Both the position numbers and the translations under genes were made by a program. Below are positions 8,191 to 16,244 of a stretch of 35,919 bases of DNA, piece by piece. Every line of letters begins with the position of its first letter. The first letter of the stretch is position 1. The notes beneath the pieces are model-generated. The model saw nothing but the letters and a program-made list of their open reading frames with translations. It searched no databases and had not been told where the DNA came from. The stretch is from a virus. Location: the IMG/VR virus record IMGVR_UViG_3300025108_000176, positions 1-35,919 of that record; one strand, written 5' to 3'.

Positions 8191-8516
8191 CCCGAATATC
8201 CGACTTGCGTTTTGGTGCCTTTGCTGTTCACACGAACTTCAGGGTGACGTTTCATGACCCACTCTAGATATTCTCTGTCACGAACAGATTCGTTCTTCGT
8301 GATCATGTTTCCTAGGTAACCACCTAGGTCAATGCTTGCGACATGTCTGCCCAGACCGTCAACCGATTTGCGTTCAACCTGGTTTTCTTTAGCAACCCGT
8401 TTCTGGTTTTTTTCTGCCCTCCACATTTCCATTTTATGACCAGTCTGAATTTCCTTCATAATGGAATTTCTCAGGTCCGCAGGGAGGTTCTCCCATTCAG
8501 TCAATAAGTTGCTCAT
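8187..8516 (-). CDS. Hypothetical phage protein (109 aa)
   Basis: I do not recognise a family. The protein is highly charged, with a helix-forming Lys/Arg/Glu-rich centre (MEMWRAEKNQKRVAKENQVERK) and a C-terminal REYLEWVMKRHPEVRVNSKG. It is the first gene after the terminator that follows the capsid gene, and it overlaps the adaptor start by 4 nt (ATGA). There is no Shine-Dalgarno sequence before the ATG at 8516. The position suggests a small head-completion or assembly role. The sequence itself does not show one. Confidence 0.6.
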   Translation of the reverse strand: MSNLLTEWENLPADLRNSIMKEIQTGHKMEMWRAEKNQKRVAKENQVERKSVDGLGRHVASIDLGGYLGNMITKNESVRDREYLEWVMKRHPEVRVNSKGTKTQVGYSG

Positions 8517-8524
8517 GTCGCGTT

Positions 8525-8557
8525 AAAATAAAAGGGAGGGGAACTAATCCCCCTCCC
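8525..8557 (-). terminator. Intrinsic terminator after the capsid gene
   Basis: On the minus strand GGGAGGGG pairs with CCCCTCCC across a 7-nt loop, and TTTTATTTT follows. It lies 14 nt after the capsid stop. Strong capsid expression would be separated here from the adaptor/tail genes. Confidence 0.85.
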
Positions 8558-8570
8558 AACCTTGTCGGGT

Positions 8571-9680
8571 TTATGTGAGATGTTTGAATGCGCCAAATCC
8601 CAAAGGATTCTTTACGCTAAGACCTGCAATTGCCGAAATCTCGTAACGCTCACCAGCACCCAGATTTGGTAGAGGGGTAACTGATGGCAATTCGTGAAAT
8701 CTCATTTCAAGGAAGTCCATATCAAGAATGTATCCGTAGCCTTTACCAGAGGTATCACTCCAGCCTGTAGCCCTTGTTCCGGTAGTGCCAGAGGACCAAT
8801 CGGATTTAGCATTCCACAATGTAGGAACAAGCGTCAAAGTTCCGAAATCTCCTTCAAACACATCAACGGTCGAGATGATCGAGCGATCACTTGCTTCCTG
8901 ATTGAATGTGCGGATTCTCGTTGCTGCTTTATTGTCAGTTCCTTCGGTTGCGATTTGCGTGAAGTTTCGGAACTGCTTCTTGAGACCAACACCGCAGAGC
9001 AGTGTCAGTTCTTTAGCAACACCAGTTTGCTCATAGATGCTCTGGAGAACGTCCTGAACTTTAGCTTCAGTTAAAGAACCTACTGCACCAGATGAACTGA
9101 TAGATGAAGTTGGAGTTCTAAAACCACTAGGAATGCTTGTATTCCCGTTGCTTATGTATGATCCCAAACTGCGTGTGGTGTAAGGACCAGTGCTGTTGTT
9201 TCCGTTGTAGAAAGTTCCGCTTGTAGCTGGGATAGTGTCAGCGCACATGCGAACTTCCATATCGCGCTTGATCGCTTCCAACTGCTTACGAATTGAAGTT
9301 GCGCGAATATCGGGAGCACCTGCCAGATTACTTGCGGATTCTGCAAGCTTACCTACCAGAGATGCGCGACGAAACCACTGCACATTATTCTGAATGATGC
9401 TGTAATCGCCTAGTGCGTTTTCAAAATCTCCATCTGCGTTCAGTTCTGCTGCTGCAAATGTATCATCAGTTGCGTTATGCTTTGGTGAAAGTGCCTTGTC
9501 CACAGGAAATTCGTAAGTGGTATTGATGACTCCCTCTGCCTTCGGAATCATGCTAACTAGCGGAGTATTTTTGGCATCTATACTAAAGACGGCACTTGCA
9601 AGGTCCCTTTGAGAACCTCCAGATCCGCTTGAAAAAGGACCGAAGGGTGTTGAGTTATCTGAATTAAATAAACCTGCCAT
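8571..9680 (-). CDS. Major capsid protein, HK97 fold (SU10/DUF5309-type)
   Basis: At 369 aa and placed after the scaffold gene, this is the main head protein. The N-terminus GSQRDLASAVFSIDAKNTPLVSMIPKAEGVINTTYEF (about 22-58) matches the opening typical of SU10-type capsid proteins, where a short helix is followed by the statement that the fold begins with a pair of beta strands. Residues 105-155 (NVQWFRRASLVGKLAESASN through EAIKRDMEVRMCADTIPA) correspond to the spine-helix region. The GVGLKKQFRNFTQIATEG stretch and the VDVFEGDFGTLTLVPTLW stretch fit the A-domain. No protease or delta domain is fused. Terminators lie on both sides of the scaffold-capsid unit, so this pair can be expressed at its own level. 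The leader is AT-rich with no Shine-Dalgarno. Confidence 0.85.
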   Translation of the reverse strand: MAGLFNSDNSTPFGPFSSGSGGSQRDLASAVFSIDAKNTPLVSMIPKAEGVINTTYEFPVDKALSPKHNATDDTFAAAELNADGDFENALGDYSIIQNNVQWFRRASLVGKLAESASNLAGAPDIRATSIRKQLEAIKRDMEVRMCADTIPATSGTFYNGNNSTGPYTTRSLGSYISNGNTSIPSGFRTPTSSISSSGAVGSLTEAKVQDVLQSIYEQTGVAKELTLLCGVGLKKQFRNFTQIATEGTDNKAATRIRTFNQEASDRSIISTVDVFEGDFGTLTLVPTLWNAKSDWSSGTTGTRATGWSDTSGKGYGYILDMDFLEMRFHELPSVTPLPNLGAGERYEISAIAGLSVKNPLGFGAFKHLT

Positions 9681-9698
9681 ATGTTTTAAATTTCTATT

Positions 9699-10670
9699 TT
9701 ATGAACGAGTCAAACCTGCCAACAAAAGACTTTCTAAATCTTTTGCACTACCCGTTTTCTGAACTCGTTTTGATGCTGCTGAAATTGATTCCAATGCTTC
9801 AGGCTTAGATGCAGGTGCTGCGTTATTACGAACAGGTGTCCTAGGTGCTTTGGGCTTGCGCCCCTGAGATACTAACTCTTGAGCAGTTGTCTCAGCCATT
9901 AGACCTGTCACGTAACGTGCGATCTCCAGCTTGCCTGATGGCACATTAGCCAATGCAGGTGAAGCTTTCATCACCGCTTGAAAATACTCCATCTGCTCTG
10001 AACCTTTGTCCTTGAGCCAGGGATATTTTTGCTCTGCAACTTTGTTGAATTGAACTCTGTGTTGGAGTTCATTTCGACGTTTCGGGATTTCAAACGAAAG
10101 GTTGTCTCGACTGTCATCAATTATTTCATCAAGAAAATCTCGTACAAGTGTTTCATCACTTGCCTCATCGAGATCTTTACCTGCCTGTTTGATGTTTTCG
10201 ACAACTGCATCAAGGTCTCCCTGTGCAAGCAATCGCTTCTGGTCTCTCGCAAATTTGATCTTTTGCTTTTCTAAGTTTTCCAACTCAACCAAATCATTTT
10301 CAGATTGAGCGGTAACCCTTGAAGCTTCGGGCGCAGGAGTTGTTTTTAATTTCTCCTTTAGACCTTCGATCTCTGTGAGAGCTTCATCCCGTTCTGACTC
10401 CGCAGTTCGGAGTTGCCGTGTGAATCGTTTGATCCGCTTCTGATACCATTCTGGATCAGACGAAAGTTCATCGGATTCATCATCTTCAATTTCATTATCT
10501 TCACGATCCTCCACTGATTCTTCCACTGACTCGTCTGTTAACGCTTCAGTCTCAGTTTCGGCAACCTCACCTTGAGGCTGTTCTTCGGGTTTGATAATTG
10601 CGCCAATCAAATCAGTTAATTGACTATCCAGATTTTTTAGCGGTTCCGTAACCGGTTCAGTTTCACTCAT
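9699..10670 (-). CDS. Capsid assembly scaffold protein
   Basis: The protein has 323 aa with the composition of a scaffold. The first 75 residues are strongly acidic (VEESVEDREDNEIEDDESDELSS around 50-72). Helical and coiled-coil segments follow (YQKRIKRFTRQLRTAESERDEALTEIEGLKEKLK, about 77-110; VELENLEKQKIKFARDQKRLLAQGDLDAVVENIKQ, about 127-162). The C-terminus is basic, Pro/Ala-rich and helical, ending in AKDLESLLLAGLTRS, the kind of tail that binds capsid subunits. It is directly upstream of the capsid gene with a gap of 18 nt. Scaffolds guide procapsid assembly and leave or are degraded before DNA fills the head. No internal protease is visible. Confidence 0.8.
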   Translation of the reverse strand: MSETEPVTEPLKNLDSQLTDLIGAIIKPEEQPQGEVAETETEALTDESVEESVEDREDNEIEDDESDELSSDPEWYQKRIKRFTRQLRTAESERDEALTEIEGLKEKLKTTPAPEASRVTAQSENDLVELENLEKQKIKFARDQKRLLAQGDLDAVVENIKQAGKDLDEASDETLVRDFLDEIIDDSRDNLSFEIPKRRNELQHRVQFNKVAEQKYPWLKDKGSEQMEYFQAVMKASPALANVPSGKLEIARYVTGLMAETTAQELVSQGRKPKAPRTPVRNNAAPASKPEALESISAASKRVQKTGSAKDLESLLLAGLTRS

Positions 10671-10835
10671 GCGTTTTCAAAATGCCTAGCAAGTTCGGCT
10701 CATCGCGTTATGCGAAGTGCCTGAATATTGAGAGAACCAGGGTGAGGTTGAAACAACAGGTGAGCGAAGTTTTTCTTATTTATGCAATTCCTGTAATTTG
10801 CACAAAAAAACCCCTTCAATGCGAAGGGGTGCTTG
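10671..10835 (-). promoter_or_regulatory. Intergenic gap likely holding the scaffold-capsid promoter
   Basis: No gene is found in these 165 nt. A terminator occupies the upstream end. The remaining stretch must hold a promoter if scaffold and capsid are expressed separately. The best minus-strand candidate I see is TTGTTT near 10753-10758 with TCTCAA 17 nt downstream, which is weak. Confidence 0.3.
10804..10829 (-). terminator. Intrinsic terminator before the scaffold gene
   Basis: On the minus strand CCCCTTC and GAAGGGG form a 7-bp stem with a 5-nt GCATT loop, and seven T residues follow. It closes the packaging/portal transcript 6 nt after the stop of the 70-aa ORF. Confidence 0.9.
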
Positions 10836-11048
10836 TCAGGACCTGTAAGTGTTTATCCGTTCAGCAAACGAATATATTGCTGCTGCCCATCCGCAATCAT
10901 ATGCACGTTCACTGTCTGGTTTACCTGCGGTAATTGCGGTTGCCAGTCCATCCTGAACGCATTGCTTAAGGATTTGTGTTATCGCTTTATCAGCAGGAGA
11001 TCCTTTGATCTGTGCAAATGCTTCCTTGATCTGTTCTTCGTCCATCAT
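10836..11048 (-). CDS. Small hypothetical protein downstream of the portal (70 aa)
   Basis: The ATG at 11048 overlaps the portal stop (ATGA), so translation is coupled to the portal. The sequence is mainly helical: MMDEEQIKEAFAQIKGSPADKAITQILKQCVQDGL, then SERAYDCGWAAAIYSFAERINTYR. Short proteins with the AYDCGWAAA-type end recur behind phage portal genes, but I know no assigned function. It is the last gene before the 10804-10829 terminator. Confidence 0.65.
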   Translation of the reverse strand: MMDEEQIKEAFAQIKGSPADKAITQILKQCVQDGLATAITAGKPDSERAYDCGWAAAIYSFAERINTYRS

Positions 11049-13093
11049 TGTTGGGGTGCTACACCAGTTCGTCCGGTGATTGCGTTTTGCTCCTGTTGCA
11101 CAAGGAACTGAAGGTTCTGCAAATAACCTTGCATTAATTGCACAAAGCGTTCATCAGCGTTGTTCTGTAACGCTTCCTGATATTTTGGATTTGATTGGAT
11201 GATCTGATTTGCAAATTGCAGTTTCGTTTGTGCAGCAGGATCATTCTGTTTTGGAGGAACTGCATTGCCTTGAGCCATAGCGATGATATCCCCCATAACC
11301 TCTTGATAAATTTTCTGCGACACACCCACTTTCGGCATGACGATCGTATCTGCAAGAGATGGTGAAATGGCTTTTGCGATTTCTGTCACAAGCGCACCTC
11401 GATCTATCACACCAGCGGAATCATTTGGAAGTGCCACACTGGTGAGTGCTTGCATCTTGTTGAGCAAATAATCGTTGTCCAATTCCTTGCTATCAAAAAC
11501 AATTCGAAAATCAAAGTTGCCTTGAATCTCCTTGCTGGATCGAGGCATGTTCAATGACTTACCAGCGATCCTTACCATATCGTCATCGGTCAAGAAGATC
11601 TGCATCAACTGGAACATTTTTGAAAATGCCTTTGACCAAACAGTCATAAAGTTATCAACAGTTGCCTGTCTGCGAATCGCAACTACAGTAGGGTCCATTC
11701 CAGGCCCCATTCGTCCTAGGTATTCATTGCATTGCCTTTCAACGTAATCAATGATCTGAATACTTTCAGTGATTGAAGATCTAGGGGGATCAAGCGTTCG
11801 GATTTCTCCTGCTCGCATTTCACTGATAGTCGATCCAGGCCGGAACTCGTAATTTCCACCGGATCTTGCTGCATGAACAATAGGTGGATTGACATAGAGA
11901 CTTGCTCGATCGGCAAGCATGTCACGCTGAGTTTTTATCTCGTCCTGCCAGGTGTGACAGATTTCAGAAAGTCCCCTTGTTTCAACGAGTTTCTGAACTG
12001 CATTTTCTCGCCTGTATGCGATGAATGGATATTTTCCTGAGAGATAGTCCAGTGTCTCTTTCTTACCCTCAATGTCATTCAAATCTGGATGGAAAACAGT
12101 GCATTCAATTTCGGGCATCCCGTCTTCATCGAGCTTTCGTTCGTATGCATAAACAATTTCATACATCCCATCCTGAAATCCAGGCTCAACGATGTATGAC
12201 GCAAATGAGTTTTGGTAGGTGTGCGATACATCGTCTTTTGTGCTTAAAACTTTCTCAACGAATTTTTCATCAAAACCATAAGAGCGAAGTTCTGTCTCGC
12301 TCATGTAGTATCGACGAAAAACATATCGAGCATTTTCCAGATGGATTGTTTCCGGTGGAATGAAAACGTCGATGTATAATCGGCATGCAGAAATGTCAGG
12401 TTGATTGACCGTCTGCTCAATGATCGGAATTTGCACAACCTCACCCTTGCGAAGTTTCTTAATTCCTTTGCGAGCGTCCCTTGTTGTGACGTTTAAAATT
12501 CCTTTAATCGCTTGAATGGCTTCGTTCTCTGAAAGCTCATCTGCGATTAACTCTGGGAGTCTGGACTGCAAACTTTCAGGGTCTGCTGCAAGTGCCATTT
12601 GTTGCAAAACTGGAAGCGACATCGGTATGCGTTTTTTGGTGTCCTCAGACTTCCAACCGATTTGCAAAAACGAGATCCCGTCCTGTTGACCATAGTCTGC
12701 CAGAAGGCTTGCTGCTTCATGCAACTCTTGCAGAAGCAAGTTTTCTCGATAGTAGCGAAGCAGGGTGGTAAGCACTTGTGCGGACTCAGCATCGTTTGCC
12801 TCAGTCGCACCTGCTCGCAAAGTGCCTCGCTTAAATGCAGTGACAAGTAAATCTTTAAACTCACCAACTAACTGATCAGTCAATCGGCATCTGACATCAG
12901 AGCAACCATCCCAGGGGAAAACCTTTTCTTTGTCATAGTATCGTTGCTCCTTGCGACCAGATTCGGATTGTCCTCTCCATCGAGCCAGACGAACCGAATC
13001 AGTTCGGGTTTGGTAATGGTGCGTTGCACTGGTTCCACCAGCACGTTTATATTCCTCACAGAGGTTAACCAGAAGTTCGTTTGCTTGACTCAT
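11045..13093 (-). CDS. Portal protein
   Basis: At 682 aa, immediately downstream of the large terminase with a small HTH ORF between, this is the dodecameric portal through which DNA enters the head. Recognisable features are the N-terminal segment with FPWDGCSDVRCRLTDQLVGEFKDLLVTAFKRG (about 58-90), the basal part LVGEFKDLLVTAF, and the central stem and crown regions with NVTTRDARKGIKKLRKGEVVQ and YVFRRYYMSETELRSYGF. A helical C-terminal part is rich in Gln and Asn (KYQEALQNNADERFVQLMQGYLQNLQFLVQQEQN), as in portals with a barrel. P22-like portals are of similar size. The gene overlaps its upstream ORF by 29 nt and its downstream ORF by 4 nt. A spacing GGAC element precedes the ATG, but it is weak. 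Confidence 0.85.
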   Translation of the reverse strand: MSQANELLVNLCEEYKRAGGTSATHHYQTRTDSVRLARWRGQSESGRKEQRYYDKEKVFPWDGCSDVRCRLTDQLVGEFKDLLVTAFKRGTLRAGATEANDAESAQVLTTLLRYYRENLLLQELHEAASLLADYGQQDGISFLQIGWKSEDTKKRIPMSLPVLQQMALAADPESLQSRLPELIADELSENEAIQAIKGILNVTTRDARKGIKKLRKGEVVQIPIIEQTVNQPDISACRLYIDVFIPPETIHLENARYVFRRYYMSETELRSYGFDEKFVEKVLSTKDDVSHTYQNSFASYIVEPGFQDGMYEIVYAYERKLDEDGMPEIECTVFHPDLNDIEGKKETLDYLSGKYPFIAYRRENAVQKLVETRGLSEICHTWQDEIKTQRDMLADRASLYVNPPIVHAARSGGNYEFRPGSTISEMRAGEIRTLDPPRSSITESIQIIDYVERQCNEYLGRMGPGMDPTVVAIRRQATVDNFMTVWSKAFSKMFQLMQIFLTDDDMVRIAGKSLNMPRSSKEIQGNFDFRIVFDSKELDNDYLLNKMQALTSVALPNDSAGVIDRGALVTEIAKAISPSLADTIVMPKVGVSQKIYQEVMGDIIAMAQGNAVPPKQNDPAAQTKLQFANQIIQSNPKYQEALQNNADERFVQLMQGYLQNLQFLVQQEQNAITGRTGVAPQQ

Positions 13094-13262
13094 ACAATTT
13101 GTCCATATAATCGACCACCTGTTGATGGATCAATTTGCGTTTTCTCTTCACAGGAATAACTGCGGTGAGTTCGCCTTGCTCTATTAAATACTGTATTTCA
13201 TACGTCGATAAACCAGTCATCGCACGAGTTTCCTTAAATCCAATCAATTTGGGGTATTTCAT
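13065..13262 (-). CDS. Small excisionase-like helix-turn-helix protein between terminase and portal (65 aa)
   Basis: Start ATG 13262 is chosen because GAAGGAAATCAG precedes it. A longer frame would run back through the terminase C-terminus. The sequence MKYPKLIGFKETRAMTGLSTYEIQYLIEQGELTAVIPVKRKRK fits the MerR/excisionase-type HTH_17 fold: beta entry, helix (FKETRAMTGLS), recognition helix (YEIQYLIEQGEL) and a wing with basic residues. A C-terminal helix VVDYMDKLYESSKR follows. Proteins of this fold act as excisionases, small terminases or transcription factors. It overlaps the portal start by 29 nt, so it is expressed with the packaging genes. That placement makes a recombination directionality factor less obvious than a packaging or regulatory DNA-binding role. 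Confidence 0.7.
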   Translation of the reverse strand: MKYPKLIGFKETRAMTGLSTYEIQYLIEQGELTAVIPVKRKRKLIHQQVVDYMDKLYESSKRTSG

Positions 13263-13276
13263 CTGATTTCCTTCAT

Positions 13277-14881
13277 CTAATAACTTCCTCCTCCGCTTGT
13301 GCCTAGTGTGTCTTGTGGGGTAAATAAGTTTTCTTCCTGCACTATGTAGCGCAGCACATCGATCGGATCTTTGGTTGGGCTTTTTTCTCCTCCTGCTCCT
13401 GACCATTCCTTGATTGCGAAAATGAGATTCTTGCATCTATTGCTTACAAATAACCTGGGGCGATTTTCATCATCGATTTCCTGATGGTTGTCATAATAAA
13501 GCAGATCGTTGATCAGTCCCACACCTAGCTGGATCTGTGCTCCTGAAGCTGGATCAAACCACATTCCTGCCTCTCCCATTTTGAGTTCATCAAGTATCTC
13601 TCGACCATCAAGTGATTTGGCCTTGCATGCGCGAGGATCAATTAATCGCAAAAAGATTTCTTCACCGTCTTCAAGATCTGTAATCAGTTTTTTATACCAA
13701 TTGATCGAGTTGCCTCCACCACCTGCTCTCTGTGCTGGACCTGCTGAACCATCAGGTTTCTCTGAAGGTATAGCCCATTCACCCATCGATGCATCGGGCC
13801 ACTCCCTGTATATGTATAGGTCATCTCCAACGTTTCTAGCCCAGAGCATAAACCAATTTCTTGCACCAGCAGGATCAACGCACATAAAGTTTTTACCCTC
13901 TTTAGGGATCTGCGTGTGATCAATTACGTGACCATCTCCGAATCGAGGAAATGCATTGCCAATTGCGCTTTCTGTCCAACCGTATGCACGTATTTTTATT
14001 TCGTTGGTGTGCTGACCTTGCAACCTCTGTTTGAGTTGCTCATACGGGTTGTAAGGATTCCACTCAGTATGAAACCAGATACATGCAGACTGCTCGTTTC
14101 GACATCGCATCTTATAAGGCATCTTACCCTTTGGTCCTGCTGGAATGTTGACATCAGGCAGTAGTTCCGAATCTGCCCATTCAATCACCTCTCCACCTGC
14201 GACAAAGTCCTTGACCACCGGACTCATTCCTAACACTGGTGTAAAACTAACGATCATTTTTCCTGCCCTCGTTACCAAACGGAACTTGAGAGTGTCGAGC
14301 AGGTTTTTGGGTATTAATTCATCTGCCCAGCAAAGATCGATCTCCAATCCCTCAAATGCTTTTGGATCTTGCGAGTAATGCATGAACCAGCATTGAGATC
14401 CATTTGGCAAAATAAAGGTGTTATCGCTAAAACCGTTTTTCTGGCTATAACTAATGTTCTCTACATCTTTGCGGATCTTCTTACCTTTTAGCTGTAAAGG
14501 TAGATATTTATGAATGACTGGTTGCTGCGTTTGTAGCGATGATTGATGTGTAGTGTGCATGCAGATCACCCTGGATTTCGGGTTTTGCATCAAGTGCTTT
14601 ACAACATGCTTTGCACAGTATTCCGTTTTGCCGGATCGATTTCCTCCACTGACAAGGAGATTGCTGTGCTTTGCTAGAAGTTCATCTGCCTCTTTCCAGT
14701 GATCGGGTTCAAAACCGTGATTATAGGGATCTTCAATTTCGAGACGCAATTTCTCGCCTCTCGCATGCATCATTTCCTTAAAAGTTTCGGTGCCTTCAGG
14801 AGTTGATGTTGCAACCTCAACCTGCTCCTTTGATGGCAAAGGATAAACAGGATGAGGTCTAAATGCCCAATCTTCCCACAT
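13277..14881 (-). CDS. terL: Terminase large subunit
   Basis: The packaging motor and nuclease protein, 534 aa from ATG 14881 (a TTG one codon earlier is possible). The ATPase domain has Walker A SGGNRSGKTEY with Lys85, and Walker B ending WADE with Asp187 and catalytic Glu188. A coupling region follows (VSFTPV near 216-221). The nuclease domain starts about residue 315 with the acidic motif CVDPAG and continues with DLYIYREWPDASMGEW and LIDPRACK, giving Asp residues for metal binding. The C-terminus is a Gly/Ser tail after EENLFTPQDTLG. It lies 6 nt after a gene whose role is unknown and 14 nt before the small HTH ORF. No separate small terminase is certain: candidates are the nearby HTH proteins. 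Confidence 0.9.
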   Translation of the reverse strand: MWEDWAFRPHPVYPLPSKEQVEVATSTPEGTETFKEMMHARGEKLRLEIEDPYNHGFEPDHWKEADELLAKHSNLLVSGGNRSGKTEYCAKHVVKHLMQNPKSRVICMHTTHQSSLQTQQPVIHKYLPLQLKGKKIRKDVENISYSQKNGFSDNTFILPNGSQCWFMHYSQDPKAFEGLEIDLCWADELIPKNLLDTLKFRLVTRAGKMIVSFTPVLGMSPVVKDFVAGGEVIEWADSELLPDVNIPAGPKGKMPYKMRCRNEQSACIWFHTEWNPYNPYEQLKQRLQGQHTNEIKIRAYGWTESAIGNAFPRFGDGHVIDHTQIPKEGKNFMCVDPAGARNWFMLWARNVGDDLYIYREWPDASMGEWAIPSEKPDGSAGPAQRAGGGGNSINWYKKLITDLEDGEEIFLRLIDPRACKAKSLDGREILDELKMGEAGMWFDPASGAQIQLGVGLINDLLYYDNHQEIDDENRPRLFVSNRCKNLIFAIKEWSGAGGEKSPTKDPIDVLRYIVQEENLFTPQDTLGTSGGGSY

Positions 14882-14887
14882 CAATTA

Positions 14888-15352
14888 TTAAGCAGGAGTT
14901 TCAGCATCTTCAGTTGGTTCTGCTTCTGGTTCTGAATCAGTTGGGAGTGCATCACCAAAGACTTCATCGACCAATTCCTGATCATTCATGTTGTTTTGAT
15001 TGATCACAAACTCCTTGTATCCATCACCAATATTCATGCTTTCGAAGTCTGGTGCTTCGTAAGTTTCCGGCATCGGTCTGGGTGCCATATCTTTCTGAAA
15101 AAGCATCTTTTGCAATGTCATGTAAAACCCTCTTGCTCCAGCCCAGGTTTCAGAGAGTTGTTCGGCCTGAAGATTGAGCTGATCTGCTGACATGCAGGGA
15201 TCAAGGATGACTCGCTCATCGACATATGCAGTCGATCCGGTTTCAGTGTTAGTTGCGGTCAAACCAAAAACTACACTGTGAACATCCTCGCAGGACGAAT
15301 GACTGCTGCAATTAAGTTGGGGTTCCCAACGTGTGACTTTATATTCTATCAT
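14888..15352 (-). CDS. Hypothetical protein upstream of the large terminase (154 aa)
   Basis: I do not recognise a family. The first half looks beta-rich with two or three Cys residues (NCSSHSSCEDVHSVVFGLTATNTETGSTAYVDERV). The second half is helical (LNLQAEQLSETWAGARGFYMTLQKMLFQKDM) and ends in an acidic Glu/Asp/Thr/Ala tail (LPTDSEPEAEPTEDAETPA). It overlaps the stop of the GIY-YIG gene by 4 nt (ATGA) and is followed by the terminase after 6 nt. The co-occurrence suggests a packaging accessory role. Nothing in the sequence proves it. Confidence 0.65.
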   Translation of the reverse strand: MIEYKVTRWEPQLNCSSHSSCEDVHSVVFGLTATNTETGSTAYVDERVILDPCMSADQLNLQAEQLSETWAGARGFYMTLQKMLFQKDMAPRPMPETYEAPDFESMNIGDGYKEFVINQNNMNDQELVDEVFGDALPTDSEPEAEPTEDAETPA

Positions 15353-15834
15353 TGTTGTGACTTTCGTTTTTTAAACCTGATCATATTATTCCTATAACCA
15401 GGGGTTAAATTGTTTTTGATACAAACTTCGCTGACTCCCAGAGCATCGACAATTTCGCGATACTTCAATCCTCGACTCCGCAGGATCTCAATCTCCCAAT
15501 TTATTTCAGGAGGCATTCTGTAACAGCCCTTGTGGTCTGGCAGAGGTTCAAGGATCTCATTGATTTGTGGCATTGATTCACCATCTCTCCACAGCAGGTA
15601 ACGTATCGTCCGCAAGGGTGCTTGCTGCATCACATACCATTCGCCTAAAGCCACATTGTCACGTAATGCTGCGTGTATCAGAGATTCCTCCAGAAAACCT
15701 CCCTCGAAAGTTGCAACGCTTTTGATCGTGTGCGGATTTCCGCATTGAAGGTTTAAGATTCGTTCCTCTAAATTGCTTTCTGTAAAACCCAGCTTGTAAT
15801 ACGGCAATCCTTCGGTTTTCAGCAAATAGATCAT
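15349..15834 (-). CDS. GIY-YIG (Mug113/T5orf172-type) nuclease-like protein with a C-terminal HTH
   Basis: The start ATG 15834 is chosen because it forms an ATGA overlap with the upstream stop. This gives 161 aa. The N-terminal domain (1-70) shows the GIY-YIG pattern: IYLL at 2-5, YYKLGFT at 12-18, Arg25 in ERILNLQCGNP, and the metal-binding Glu in EESLIHAAL (about 49-57). These proteins bind or cut DNA. The C-terminal part (about 115-150) has an HTH-like segment, EINWEIEILRSRGLKYREIVDALGVSEVCIKNNL, followed by a very basic end RFKKRKSQQ. It is encoded immediately before the terminase region, as HNH nucleases often are in other phages. It could assist packaging, act as a homing-type nuclease or be a small terminase with an added domain. 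Confidence 0.7.
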   Translation of the reverse strand: MIYLLKTEGLPYYKLGFTESNLEERILNLQCGNPHTIKSVATFEGGFLEESLIHAALRDNVALGEWYVMQQAPLRTIRYLLWRDGESMPQINEILEPLPDHKGCYRMPPEINWEIEILRSRGLKYREIVDALGVSEVCIKNNLTPGYRNNMIRFKKRKSQQ

Positions 15835-16244
15835 TTCATTCTGGGCTGAGTCTTTCGCCAAACTGGATCTGGTGGTTCACCGAAAAACTGACCTGCAATC
15901 TCTTTGTATTTTATCGGGCAGGATTGCCCCCATAGATTCGGTCGATAGAGATCGGCATGCTTGACTCGCACAATGTGCTTGTCATCAACCTGCACTATTT
16001 TTCGGTTGCGATACTGCCAGTTAGTGACCACACCGGAGAGTTGATCACTTGCGAGAGATTCTGGTTTATATTGATTGGGGAAAAGATGTGCTTTGAGTTT
16101 TTCCTGACCTAGTAAAGTGACCTGTATTTTACGATGCTTGCCTCTGACATAATCTTCACCCTCGACAAGAAGTTCGTCTCGCAAACCCTTTACGGTCCTG
16201 CGATCAATGCCCAGATTCCTGCTTAATTCAGACTCGTCGATCAT
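15831..16244 (-). CDS. Winged helix-turn-helix protein (137 aa)
   Basis: The N-terminal 55 residues fit a winged HTH: LSRNLGIDRRTVKGLRDELLVEGEDYVRGKHRKIQVTLLGQEKL, with the recognition helix around TVKGLRDELL and a wing of basic residues. The C-terminal half contains NWQYRNRKIVQVDDKHIVRVKHADLYRPN and looks beta-rich. It overlaps the stop of the dNMP kinase gene by 17 nt and is coupled to the GIY-YIG gene by ATGA. In other phages similar HTH proteins at this position serve as small terminase or late regulators. Which applies here is not shown. Confidence 0.65.
   Translation of the reverse strand: MIDESELSRNLGIDRRTVKGLRDELLVEGEDYVRGKHRKIQVTLLGQEKLKAHLFPNQYKPESLASDQLSGVVTNWQYRNRKIVQVDDKHIVRVKHADLYRPNLWGQSCPIKYKEIAGQFFGEPPDPVWRKTQPRMK

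Noticed and set aside
8309-8330. CCTAGG...CCTAGG short palindromes in the 109-aa gene
   Set aside because: Short, coding, and no context to suggest a regulatory function.
13263-13436. Long version of the 65-aa HTH protein
   Set aside because: The extra residues overlap the terminase C-terminus and are Arg-rich without structure. The internal ATG has its own ribosome site.
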